This document shows positions 26,142 through 34,516 of a stretch of DNA of 38,822 bases, piece after piece. Made by a program: the position numbers and the translations under genes. Origin of the DNA: Candidatus Cloacimonadota bacterium (lineage in GTDB: Bacteria > Muiribacteriota > UBA6191). Each line of letters starts with the position of its first letter. Position 1 is the first letter of the stretch. The notes under the pieces are model-generated. The model ran no database searches. It was not told the DNA's origin and saw nothing but the letters and a program-made list of their open reading frames with translations. The DNA is taken from NCBI GenBank assembly GCA_019454875.1, contig JACFNL010000016.1, positions 1-38,822 on the forward strand, in the 5' to 3' direction.

Positions 26142-28315
26142 CCTCTGAACTTGATTTATTGCTTAAGGAGTCTGAAAGTTCCCTTCTGGTACGCAGTAAG
26201 GTAGTTGATACAGTTCTAACTTCTTTTTCCAGTCTTTGTGATATCAGCTTTTTTTTAATCAGTCATAATCGCGAAATCATAGAGCAAAGCCCAAACACAA
26301 GACTTCCATCCGAACTTTTATCCCGGCTTGAGTCAAGCCAGGAACACAACCCCCAGTCAAAAGGAACAATCCTTAGTGAAGAAACTACCTCAATAACTGT
26401 GAAATTCTCACTTTTTCACAGAGGCAGTTTTCTTGGCTGGCTAATTTTAACCCTGAAAAAACATCCAGAGTCGGCAAAACCGAGCTTGTTGATAAAGCCC
26501 ATATCAACCAGTGTGGAAATGACTATGAAATGTTTTGAGTTATCAGAGTTAAATGACAACAATCAAGCCAGACTGCTGCAATATTCGAGTGAAAAAAAGC
26601 ACTTACAGGCCAGGTATGAAACCATTGCCATGGAAAATCTGGCTGTCCGTATGGAAATTGAACAGGCCAATCTGATGCTGGCCAAGGATATAAAACTTAC
26701 GGAACAAAAATTCCAGAAATTATTTGCTACCAGCCCATTCCCTCAGTTTTTGTTTGATTTCACCAAAGTCCGTGAGTGGCTTTTAAAAATCAGGGCACAA
26801 AAAATTGAACTGAACTCATATCTGTCCCAAATCTCTGAGGAAGCCTGCTCCCACCTCTTACAGTCCAAATGTATTGTCGCCAATCAAACTGCCCAAATTT
26901 ATTTTAAGGCCCCAACAAGTTCTCAATTAAAGTCCATTGCCCTGAAATTACTTCCACCAAAGTCTTTGATTCAATTCCTCCTACTTTTGAATGAATCATT
27001 GGATCACCCAAACCATGAACCAATTCAGGTAGAGTTATATACTGTTACCTCCGATAAAAAACAGGCCCTGTTACAGATCGGACATTTGGAACAGAACTGG
27101 TCCATGGTATCACTTTATTGTCTGGACATTACGGACCGGGTCGAAATGGAAGAAGGCCTGATTCAGGCAAAAATGCAGGCTGAAGTAGCTAGTTTGGCAA
27201 AAAGTAAATTTCTTGCTGTTGTCAGCCACGAATTAAGAACACCCCTAAATGGAATTATTGGATTTACCAGTCTTTTGATGGATACATTAGTTACAAAAGA
27301 ACAGTTAAACCACCTGCATTACATTATTCAATCCTCGCAGAGACTAAATTCCTTGGTGACAGATATTCTGGATTTTGTTCGGCTAGAATCCAACGATTTT
27401 GAGGTCGAGCTTCAGGAGTTTAATCTGTCCTCCATGCTTGAAGATACTGTTGCACACTGTCTGGTGGCTGCCACTGCCAAAGGGTTAAAAATTCTGTATT
27501 CGGAAACCGAGTCTGCATCAGTGAAAATCACATCTGATCCCGTAATTATTCAGAAAATATTGGATATTCTGATTTCCAATGCCATCAAATTTACTTCTGC
27601 CGGTCATGTCAGAATACATACCCGTATCAACCATAAAATGTCTGGCAGTTCTCTGATTATTGAGGTAGAAGATACCGGTATTGGAATCAAACCGGAACAT
27701 TTATCATCACTGTTTTTGCCCTTTTCTCAGTCAGATTCATCAATTACCAGATGTTATGATGGCCTAGGTATTGGACTTACAATCTGTCACAGACTATGCG
27801 AACTTTTACAGGGAAGTATCACGGTAGACAGTGTGCCCAACCAGGGCTCGAAATTTATTGCAGAGATTCCTGTAAAGTTAAACCATGAAACTAAGGAAAG
27901 TGTTTCTGAGACTGCAATTAGTGTAGCCGTCGCCGAAGACTGCCCCACAAATGCCGCCATGCTCAAGGAAGTATTACAGGCCTTTGGCATCTCGGCACAT
28001 TTTTTTACTGATGGGCTACAGATAGTTCATGGTGCTGCAAAACAACCTTACAATATCATTCTGATGGATATATACATGCCACAGTTAGATGGAGTGGAGG
28101 CCGCAAAACAGATATTTGCCTTCAACCAGAATCAGGGGATTAATACCTATATCATCGCCGTTTCAGCCTCGGTAACACTTTCCGATAAACGCAGATGCCA
28201 AAATGCCGGAATTCAGGATTTTGTTGCAAAACCGTTTCGACCCTTAGATATCAAGGCAGCAATCGAAAGAGGAAAGCAGTGGTTATCCTCTCAACCGAAC
28301 CTTACACTAGTATAA
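26138..28315 (+). CDS. hybrid sensor histidine kinase with C-terminal receiver
   Basis: 725 residues, GTG start in a GTGA overlap with the HDOD gene. The N-terminal 345 residues form a soluble sensing region (GAF/PAS-like by position) with a helical signalling stretch at about 145-190; I see no membrane helix. The HisKA phospho-acceptor is H364 in VVSHELRTPLNG. The HATPase domain follows (LDILISNAIKFTSAG, EVEDTGIGIKPEHL, GLGIGLTICH). The receiver at about 590-715 carries the phospho-Asp D644 in ILMDIYMPQLDG. It is cytoplasmic and likely passes phosphate from H364 to D644. Since the adjacent activator lacks an acceptor Asp, the output of the chain is unclear; the HDOD protein is a candidate. 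Confidence 0.93.
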   Translation: MTSELDLLLKESESSLLVRSKVVDTVLTSFSSLCDISFFLISHNREIIEQSPNTRLPSELLSRLESSQEHNPQSKGTILSEETTSITVKFSLFHRGSFLGWLILTLKKHPESAKPSLLIKPISTSVEMTMKCFELSELNDNNQARLLQYSSEKKHLQARYETIAMENLAVRMEIEQANLMLAKDIKLTEQKFQKLFATSPFPQFLFDFTKVREWLLKIRAQKIELNSYLSQISEEACSHLLQSKCIVANQTAQIYFKAPTSSQLKSIALKLLPPKSLIQFLLLLNESLDHPNHEPIQVELYTVTSDKKQALLQIGHLEQNWSMVSLYCLDITDRVEMEEGLIQAKMQAEVASLAKSKFLAVVSHELRTPLNGIIGFTSLLMDTLVTKEQLNHLHYIIQSSQRLNSLVTDILDFVRLESNDFEVELQEFNLSSMLEDTVAHCLVAATAKGLKILYSETESASVKITSDPVIIQKILDILISNAIKFTSAGHVRIHTRINHKMSGSSLIIEVEDTGIGIKPEHLSSLFLPFSQSDSSITRCYDGLGIGLTICHRLCELLQGSITVDSVPNQGSKFIAEIPVKLNHETKESVSETAISVAVAEDCPTNAAMLKEVLQAFGISAHFFTDGLQIVHGAAKQPYNIILMDIYMPQLDGVEAAKQIFAFNQNQGINTYIIAVSASVTLSDKRRCQNAGIQDFVAKPFRPLDIKAAIERGKQWLSSQPNLTLV

Positions 28316-28330
28316 ATTTTTACTCACTTT

Positions 28331-28360
28331 TTGTCTTTTGCATTTTCAGAACCCTACAAT
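28331..28360 (+). promoter_or_regulatory. promoter for the TPR/pseudopeptidase gene
   Basis: TTGTCT (28331-28336), an 18-base spacer and TACAAT (28355-28360, five of six). The predicted start is near 28367, about 44 bases before the GTG at 28411. No terminator is obvious between the hybrid kinase stop and this promoter. Confidence 0.5.
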
Positions 28361-28410
28361 TTAATCTGAAAACACTATGTCCCTGATTTCCTCTCACCGA
28401 TCCAGATACT

Positions 28411-29643
28411 GTGAAACAGCTCATCTTGTTACATATGACTTTTGTTTTTTTTACCTATGGGTACTCCATGAGGCAACAAAATGCAATTTCCGGAGTACAC
28501 ACTTCAACCCACTCCCACGCGGCCAGAATTCTTCTGGATCGTCGTAACTACAAATCAGGTATTGAGGAACTTAAAAAGGCACTTCACGATCAGCCTGAAA
28601 ATCGCTCTGTGGCCGTTAAGCTGGCCTCAATCTATTATCGTAACCAGCAATATGACATGGCTTTGGAACTGGTTTTACCCTTTCAGAATCTGGCCACTAA
28701 ATCTACAAATCTGTTTTATTTTATTGGCAGATGCATGGATGCCCTCAACCGTAAGGATGAGGCTTACGAATATTATCAAAGGGCGTTTCGTCTCGATCCT
28801 ACCCTATACAAAGCCCCTCTTCGGATTGCTCAGTTGTTTATGGAAAAGGGACTGCATTTTGATGCCGCCACGCATCTGAAAAATTTATTGGAGATAAATC
28901 CTGAATACAAAGCAGCCCAGGTAGAGTTTGAAACCGCCTTGAGGTTAATTCGGGAAAACCATAAAAATATTTTCCGCCGAGGCAATATGGTGATTACTTT
29001 TCCAGATTACAATCTGATTCGTGATCTGGAGGAGTGGTATCCGTATCTTCAGGAAAAGGTGTACTATCTGCAAAATGCCCTAGGGGTTAAAAAGCAGGTA
29101 ATCTGGATTGAGGTTGTCCAAAAAATCCGCTCCCCCTATTCTCCACCTGCTCTCTACCAGCCATTAGAGAACAAATTGTATTTGAGTGTTGACACAGTAC
29201 AGAGGAAATACACTGCTCTGTTTACCCATCAGCTTGCTTATGCTTTTTTTCATCAGATGAATTTGTCCAAGGCCCCTGCATGGCTTACGGAAGGTATTGC
29301 TCTTTATTTTAGTCAGCCCAACCTGATCAAGGACATACCCCTGCGAAAACTAGGAGGAAGCTTTGAACTCCTGGATCAGAAATTTTTTCCAGACAGGCGT
29401 TATTTAAACTTTAATGACATCAATCAAACCCAAAGAGAGCAGTTACTGAGAGCTTTTCTGATCGCCAAATTTCTGATTGAACGATACGGATGGGATAATC
29501 TGGAACGGTTTTTAAAGGAATTTGAAAAGGGAAAGAAGAATATCTCTGAAGTTGTCTGGGATGTCTTTCATATTCGCTATCGTAAGCTGATGGACGATTT
29601 TGATATCTATGCCATTTCCAATTATTATTTCAAAAGATCATAA
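28411..29643 (+). CDS. secreted TPR protein with inactive-looking gluzincin (peptidase MA-type) domain
   Basis: 410 residues from a GTG at 28411. No SD is evident; an ATG at 28435 is the alternative. A signal-peptide-like start (KQLILLHMTFVFFTYGYS) is followed by TPRs at about 36-170 (IEELKKALHDQPENRSVAVK; DEAYEYYQRAFRLDPTLYKA). The C-terminal half (about 190-400) has the layout of peptidase MA gluzincins: strand-rich region, then FTHQLAYAFFHQ, then APAWLTEGIALYF. The normal HExxH is HQLAY (273-277), so the catalytic Glu and second zinc His are gone, while the third-ligand Glu (E294) remains. This indicates a pseudoenzyme. Its 3' end overlaps the convergent glycosyltransferase by 19 bases. 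Confidence 0.82.
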   Translation: MKQLILLHMTFVFFTYGYSMRQQNAISGVHTSTHSHAARILLDRRNYKSGIEELKKALHDQPENRSVAVKLASIYYRNQQYDMALELVLPFQNLATKSTNLFYFIGRCMDALNRKDEAYEYYQRAFRLDPTLYKAPLRIAQLFMEKGLHFDAATHLKNLLEINPEYKAAQVEFETALRLIRENHKNIFRRGNMVITFPDYNLIRDLEEWYPYLQEKVYYLQNALGVKKQVIWIEVVQKIRSPYSPPALYQPLENKLYLSVDTVQRKYTALFTHQLAYAFFHQMNLSKAPAWLTEGIALYFSQPNLIKDIPLRKLGGSFELLDQKFFPDRRYLNFNDINQTQREQLLRAFLIAKFLIERYGWDNLERFLKEFEKGKKNISEVVWDVFHIRYRKLMDDFDIYAISNYYFKRS

Positions 29644-30698
29644 AGTCGGCTAAGTCCATCAAGCCCATTCGACTCAGAGAATCGTGAAGCCAGATCGTAA
29701 TAACCCTGACGAACATGAGTTGCGGCCAACTCAGGCTGGTTTAAATACTGCATTATGTTATGCACCAGTCCCTGTACGGAAACCTCGCTTAATAATCCCG
29801 TCCTTTGATGGGTAAGAACCTCGGGAATACCTCCCACATAAAAGGCACATACAGGAATACCCTGCATCAGGCTTTCTACAGAAACCAGACCCAACCCCTC
29901 CTTGAGAGAAGGAACCAATACAAGATCCAATCCATCATAGACATTATTTTTAGGTTTAAACCCACAAAATTCTACCTCGGATTCAATCCCCAAATCACGC
30001 ACAAGACCTTGCAGGCCTGATTTAAGTGGACCGTCTCCAATCAATTTTAGTTGAAGATTAAATCCCTTCCTCTTCAGTTCTGCCAAAGCTCTAAGTGAGT
30101 ACTCATGTCCTTTTAGCTCCACCATATCCCCTACTTGCCCAAGGGTAGTGATTTTCCCCCGGCTTAATATGACGGGAATGGGGGCTTTAGGCGGAACCTC
30201 AAAGATGTATGGGGTTAAAATCGTATTTTTCACATATGGATTCAAAGCCAGGGCCTGTTTTAATGTATCCCGTGAGATTCCAGACACTGCACGGGCGTAT
30301 CCCAACCCTGCCTTATCCTGCTGATCAACCCAGAACGCCCTTTTCATACCTAGACCATGAACGGTGTGTACAAACGGGATCCCGGCCTCTCCAAGTGCCA
30401 TGGCCGTGAATCCCCCATGTGTATGGATATGATATCCATTCCTGTAATAGGGACTCAGTTTGCGTACGACTGCCTGCGCATGCCAATGGGTCCTCTCAAA
30501 AGTAGAATGAACCTGAACAATTTTTACATTCGCGGCTAAAACCTCGCGAATCAGGGATGGATCATGAGTAAAACCACGAAATGGTTCTGATAACAAAAGA
30601 CAGACTTCCACCTCTCTTTTTGTTTGAGCCTTAATCCAATTAACAATACCTCGAGCCGAGCCGTAGCGTAAATATTGAGTAACATGCAGAACCTTCAA
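29625..30698 (-). CDS. glycosyltransferase family 4 (GT-B fold)
   Basis: 357 residues from a TTG at 30698, overlapping the preceding stop as TTGA, with GGAGG eight bases upstream. The ATG at 30719 would give seven more residues but has no SD. The N-terminal domain has HTHGGFTAMALGEAG and VHTVHGLG. The C-terminal domain has the GT1/GT4 pattern: GQVGDMVELKGHEYSLRAL, LIGDGPLKSGL, VPSLKEGLGLVSVESLMQG and GGIPEVL, with the donor-binding E-x7-E in KEGLGLVSVE. It probably transfers a sugar from a nucleotide-activated donor to an envelope acceptor. Last gene of the 34019-29625 operon. Confidence 0.9.
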   Translation of the reverse strand: MKVLHVTQYLRYGSARGIVNWIKAQTKREVEVCLLLSEPFRGFTHDPSLIREVLAANVKIVQVHSTFERTHWHAQAVVRKLSPYYRNGYHIHTHGGFTAMALGEAGIPFVHTVHGLGMKRAFWVDQQDKAGLGYARAVSGISRDTLKQALALNPYVKNTILTPYIFEVPPKAPIPVILSRGKITTLGQVGDMVELKGHEYSLRALAELKRKGFNLQLKLIGDGPLKSGLQGLVRDLGIESEVEFCGFKPKNNVYDGLDLVLVPSLKEGLGLVSVESLMQGIPVCAFYVGGIPEVLTHQRTGLLSEVSVQGLVHNIMQYLNQPELAATHVRQGYYDLASRFSESNGLDGLSRLYDLLK

Positions 30699-31984
30699 CA
30701 AAAAACCCTCCGGTGCCACTGGCTAAAATCCAGAATATTTTGTGGCAAAGAATCAAAGTCAAAAGAGCCAATTACCCCATAGAGGTCATGATTCACCCCG
30801 TCCGGGCCTGTATCATTGTCCATGTAAACCAGCTCCCCTAAATAGACTCCTGAAGAAGCACGGTAGTCAAGATCTCCAAAGTACAATAAAACATCAGGGG
30901 CAATTCCTGAAACCCGGCGGTAGATTTGTTGTGGTTCCAGCCAATGAAGATTTATATCTCTCTTCTGAAGCTCAAGCATCAATTCCTGCTTTAATCGAGC
31001 AAGAAAACCGGATGAGTCCTCTAAAATTCCTAGCGATTCCCGTCCCTTCAGATTGAGCCATAATCTTCCGCAATACCCGCCCTGTGCATAGATCAGAGTT
31101 TTGGTAAAATCAATATGCTCCGGCTCAAGGAGCCCTTTGTAATCTTTATCTTTTAGAGTCAGATACCCCTTTGAAATCAGCCATTCATTCAGGCAAAAAA
31201 TTCCCTGAAGGGGTCTCACTCCGTGATCTGAGACTAAAATTGGAGAATAGTTATACTGGTAAGCCAGATCAAACCAATCCCTAAGCAATAAATCCAGTTT
31301 CCTGTAAAAATCAGGTAACACATTAAGATACTCAGAGTTATGTACAAATCTGGGATGATTGGAAAATGTGTGATGCCAGAATGCATGATGCAACCTGTCG
31401 GTTTCAATTAAAACCATCATCAGGAAGTCAAAACCCCGAGGCAAAGCCCAGCGCATCAGCCGATCTTTTGCATCCAGCATCAGATGCATGTGTTTTACCA
31501 TTCCCAAAAGGTCAGAGCCTCGGTATCCAGAAATATCAAATAGCCTTGGCTCACCCAAAAGTTTTGACAATTCAGAACGATATTCCCCTGGAACAACAAA
31601 ATGTGGCTCATGGACTGAATTTAAAATGCAACCACCCTCGATATGTCCTTTTTTGGCCTGATGTGGAGCAGTCTGCGGGACTCCCCAGACAAATGACAAA
31701 GAACCATCGGGAAAAAATTCCCACATCCTCTTTTGCAAAACCGTCTCAGAGGTGTTAAATACCATACTGTAGTTCTGACGGGACAATCTTCTCTGAAAAC
31801 CATACACACCAAGTTCCCCTGGATCACACCCCGTAGTCATCACGCTCCAGGCCGGAATTGTGATGGGAGGATCACAGGAACGCCATGCCTTAAGTTTATC
31901 CTTAGTTCTCAAACTGTATAAAAATGGTATTTCTGCACCTAGCTCATCTATCAAAGCCAGTGGCAGTGAATCCAGACCAATCAC
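30695..31984 (-). CDS. alkaline phosphatase superfamily hydrolase (type I phosphodiesterase/nucleotide pyrophosphatase-like)
   Basis: 429 residues from a GTG at 31984, 11 bases after the DUF4159 stop. Frame and fold leave little room for an earlier start; the first strand (VIGLDSL) begins immediately. Metal-site residues are visible: D5 in GLDS; the likely nucleophile T42 in ITIPAWSVMTTG with the downstream DPGELGVYGF; D196 and H200 in ETDRLHHAFW; D253-H254 in SDHGV; and a final His in GVNHDLYG. This set is that of the phosphodiesterase branch of the superfamily, which cleaves phosphate esters with two metal ions. There is no signal peptide from this start. The substrate is unknown; neighbours suggest a phosphorylated glycan or lipid-linked sugar. 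Confidence 0.85.
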   Translation of the reverse strand: MIGLDSLPLALIDELGAEIPFLYSLRTKDKLKAWRSCDPPITIPAWSVMTTGCDPGELGVYGFQRRLSRQNYSMVFNTSETVLQKRMWEFFPDGSLSFVWGVPQTAPHQAKKGHIEGGCILNSVHEPHFVVPGEYRSELSKLLGEPRLFDISGYRGSDLLGMVKHMHLMLDAKDRLMRWALPRGFDFLMMVLIETDRLHHAFWHHTFSNHPRFVHNSEYLNVLPDFYRKLDLLLRDWFDLAYQYNYSPILVSDHGVRPLQGIFCLNEWLISKGYLTLKDKDYKGLLEPEHIDFTKTLIYAQGGYCGRLWLNLKGRESLGILEDSSGFLARLKQELMLELQKRDINLHWLEPQQIYRRVSGIAPDVLLYFGDLDYRASSGVYLGELVYMDNDTGPDGVNHDLYGVIGSFDFDSLPQNILDFSQWHRRVFC

Positions 31985-31995
31985 AAGGGTTCTTC

Positions 31996-32664
31996 TCAGA
32001 ACAGAACCTCAGGATGTAAACGAAAGTAGGTTAAATTGGAGATCATCTGAAACGCTTTCTCCCTAAGAGATAAAGGATTAGGATGAACCCCTACATCCTC
32101 TAGCCCATCCCCAATGTCTGAACTGTATACATAAAACACAAGCATTCTACCCTCATGATAGAGGGCAAAACCCTGGGCTGGTTCCCCATCATGCTCATGA
32201 ATTTTGGGAAGACCTGGCAAATTATATCTGACACGGTAAATGGGATGTTCTGAAGATACGGGTTCCAGAGTCTTATCAGGAAAAACCGTTTTTATGGAGC
32301 GACGAAAGTAGCTATCCATACCATAACTGTCATTCACAAACAAAAAACCCCCAGCCAGCAGATAGCGGCGAAGATTTCTAGCCTCTTCAGGGCTGAATGA
32401 GATATTTCCATGACCTGTGGCAAACAGTATATGTACCTGGTACAAAAGATCGGACTGTAAATCCACCAGTATCTCATCTGAAGCGGTTTGCATCCCTAAA
32501 TCCTGACGCAGCCACTTTAGCCAGTTTGGAATAGCCGTAGGAGATGCATACCAGTCTCCACCCCCAGAATACTTCAGTCTACCGATTTTAAACTCGGCAC
32601 TATGCCCCAAAAACAAGCAACAATATAAAAGCCCAGTCACAACCAAAATCAGTCTCATGCCCAT
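31996..32664 (-). CDS. DUF4159 domain protein, secreted
   Basis: 222 residues. A signal peptide (RLILVVTGLLYCCLFLGHSA) ends near residue 23; ATG codons at positions 1 and 3 are both possible and neither has a clear SD. The mature part matches DUF4159: FKIGRLKYSGGGDWYASPTA, YQVHILFATGHGNISFSPEE, NLRRYLLAGGFLFVNDSYGM, and the end GDGLEDVG. The fold is like a class I glutamine amidotransferase without a visible Cys nucleophile. Members are usually exported and of unknown role. It lies 20 bases after the Ig-like gene and 11 before the phosphatase gene, so it is part of one operon. Confidence 0.85.
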   Translation of the reverse strand: MGMRLILVVTGLLYCCLFLGHSAEFKIGRLKYSGGGDWYASPTAIPNWLKWLRQDLGMQTASDEILVDLQSDLLYQVHILFATGHGNISFSPEEARNLRRYLLAGGFLFVNDSYGMDSYFRRSIKTVFPDKTLEPVSSEHPIYRVRYNLPGLPKIHEHDGEPAQGFALYHEGRMLVFYVYSSDIGDGLEDVGVHPNPLSLREKAFQMISNLTYFRLHPEVLF

Positions 32665-32684
32665 AAGTGTACCATAAAATTTTC

Positions 32685-34019
32685 TTAGCGATTGCCAAGT
32701 TCCTCACGAAGAATTCCCTGCAATAGATCCACACTGTCGTGCATGGAACGAGTCACAAGCACCTGGGTAGTTTGGGTAAAACTCATCTGAGACTGAGTTC
32801 CTGAAGCAAAAGATAACTTCATAAGATATGGCCCTACAGGAACTCTCTGCGTCAGACTCGATTCCCAATTGGTTCTTGGGGTAGAAGAGTTTAAGGATAT
32901 TGAACCCAGAACCTTCCATTCTTCCTGACTCATACCCTGTAGTGGGTCATTTTTTTTCAACAGGACTGAAACCTCTCCCTTTTGTATTGGAGGCTCCATC
33001 TGAAATGACAAGCTCTGTTTAATCGTTTCTAGTCTCGCGCTTAACACATGAAACTGGCGGGGAAACTCCTGGGGATACAATAGGCCCCTCTCTTTACTGG
33101 TACATCTGCCTTCAATACCATTTTTATCCACTAAATCAAGCTGGGCATAAAACACGGTTTTTCCAAAATTGACTTCAGGCTGCAAAAGGACATCACTTTC
33201 CTGAGACTCTTTGGACAGAATCTCTATATCACCGCTGGCCCTGATACTGAACTTTTTTTTGACAGGTTCCGTTCCCCCTGTAACCCTGGATGACAACACA
33301 ATTGGTGTGACTCCAAAAATTCCAACCTGAGGTGTGAATAAAAGGTCACAGTCCAGATGATCCACCCGAAAATGAAAATTGAGGCTACTTCTGTTTCCAT
33401 CATTATCCAGGGCAAAAACATGTAGACTCTGTGAAAGTCTGCTTAAGTCCTTAGGAAGGTTAAGACGGGCCCGGGATGAATCATTTAGTCTCAGATACAC
33501 TGGTTTTTCCCCGTTGAACACATAACCGACCTGTACTATTTCTCCGCGATTATCCGTTGCTAGTAATTCAAGATTCAGATACTGAAGGGTACTCAAAATT
33601 TGAAACTTATCTGGGGTCAGGCCCTGAACCTCTAAAAACGGGGCAATTTTTTGATCCTCAGTCTTTTCTCTGAAAACCTCATTCACAACCGTAAATTCTG
33701 CCCGAAACTGCTTCCTTTGCTGATTCGCTCCAAAGATCATAATCTTATTCTCTCTTTGGTCCAGATCAACTATTCCCTTAAAATAACCCTTATCCACTGC
33801 AATAAATCTGTCTGACTGGGAGTTTACAATAATACGGAATTCTTTAACTGTCAGATCCGATACCAGCCCCTCAAGCTCTACCCTGGAATCACCTGAACTG
33901 ATTCTTGGTTCCGGCGATATCAATGTAACCTCAATCTCAGACCCCGCACAAAAACAAACAAAAACGGTCATAAATAAACACAAATAAACAGCTCCAAATT
34001 TGCTAACCCCTTTATTCAT
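32685..34019 (-). CDS. secreted beta-rich (Ig-like) protein of unknown function
   Basis: 444 residues from the ATG at 34019, chosen because AAGGAG lies seven bases upstream. The in-frame ATG at 34025 is only one base from that SD. The N-terminus is a signal peptide (GAVYLCLFMTVFVCFCAGS). The rest is strand-rich with Ig/cadherin-like features: ISPEPRISSGDSRVELEGLV, DKGYFKGIVDLDQRENKIMI, FALDNDGNRSSLNFHFRVDH. This suggests two or three beta-sandwich domains, followed by a C-terminal region ending in a helix (VDLLQGILREELGNR). No catalytic motif is seen. First gene of the minus-strand envelope operon. Confidence 0.7.
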   Translation of the reverse strand: MNKGVSKFGAVYLCLFMTVFVCFCAGSEIEVTLISPEPRISSGDSRVELEGLVSDLTVKEFRIIVNSQSDRFIAVDKGYFKGIVDLDQRENKIMIFGANQQRKQFRAEFTVVNEVFREKTEDQKIAPFLEVQGLTPDKFQILSTLQYLNLELLATDNRGEIVQVGYVFNGEKPVYLRLNDSSRARLNLPKDLSRLSQSLHVFALDNDGNRSSLNFHFRVDHLDCDLLFTPQVGIFGVTPIVLSSRVTGGTEPVKKKFSIRASGDIEILSKESQESDVLLQPEVNFGKTVFYAQLDLVDKNGIEGRCTSKERGLLYPQEFPRQFHVLSARLETIKQSLSFQMEPPIQKGEVSVLLKKNDPLQGMSQEEWKVLGSISLNSSTPRTNWESSLTQRVPVGPYLMKLSFASGTQSQMSFTQTTQVLVTRSMHDSVDLLQGILREELGNR

Positions 34020-34055
34020 GCGCATACTCCTTATCTATCCCTTTAGATCTCCAGA

Positions 34056-34061
34056 ATTATA
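34056..34061 (-). promoter_or_regulatory. -10 box for the minus-strand envelope operon
   Basis: TATAAT on the minus strand (34061-34056), about 37 bases before the ATG at 34019. The hexamer 16-18 bases upstream is not a good -35. It is divergent from the plus-strand promoter at 34084-34112. Confidence 0.4.
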
Positions 34062-34083
34062 AACAAGATCTATATGTTATTGC

Positions 34084-34112
34084 TTGTTTTTGTACACATC
34101 GGACAGTACAAT
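34084..34112 (+). promoter_or_regulatory. promoter for the 67-aa orphan
   Basis: TTGTTT (34084-34089), a 17-base spacer and TACAAT (34107-34112). The predicted start near 34119 leaves a leader of about 43 bases to the ATG at 34162. Confidence 0.5.
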
Positions 34113-34161
34113 ACAAAACCAAACAAATACAAACATCATTAGACAGCGAAGGACAAACAGC

Positions 34162-34365
34162 ATGAAACTGCTGATCCGCAAACTGCCAATTTACGGCGTG
34201 TGCATTCACAGTAAAAAGATAACTTGTTATGAAACCCCAGAGGAAATTGGAAAAATTCTCTCAGTAGAAGAATCCAGAAACCAGGAAGGGAAAAGCGAGT
34301 TTGCGGTTTCATTGAGGCAGGAAGCCTCGACACTGCGTCCTGTTATGAAAACAAACGGCAAATGA
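34162..34365 (+). CDS. hypothetical 67-aa protein
   Basis: Starts at the ATG at 34162, with GAAGGA eight bases upstream (34148-34153) and a convincing promoter before it. The open frame extends upstream to 34084, but that part overlaps the promoter. The protein is basic and begins MKLLIRKLPIYGVCIHSKKI, with two cysteines and no membrane segment. It ends TLRPVMKTNGK. The only plus-strand gene between two minus-strand operons. No family is recognised; promoter, SD and divergent placement support it as a real gene. Confidence 0.5.
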   Translation: MKLLIRKLPIYGVCIHSKKITCYETPEEIGKILSVEESRNQEGKSEFAVSLRQEASTLRPVMKTNGK

Positions 34366-34406
34366 ACCCTGTCAGGAAATTGGCTAGCGAGACTTCAACA
34401 CATCAA

Positions 34407-34424
34407 ACACCTTAAAAAAGGTGT
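34407..34424. other. 7-bp hairpin downstream of the 67-aa gene
   Basis: ACACCTT (34407-34413), loop AAAA, AAGGTGT (34418-34424): a perfect seven-base stem. It lies between the convergent ends of the 67-aa gene and panB. No U-run follows on either strand, so it is not a classical terminator. The rest of the 151-base gap (34366-34516) shows nothing else that I can support. Confidence 0.45.
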
Positions 34425-34516
34425 ACAGGAGAAGATAGCTACAACCTACTGAGGACAACAGGACTCCGAACAAACTTAATATCTCTAACATAAATGCTAT
34501 ATCGTCGAATCAGATA

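Noticed and set aside
34366..34516. Small RNA or tRNA in the gap with the 7-bp hairpin
   Set aside because: No cloverleaf, no promoter and no U-run; only the isolated hairpin is supported.
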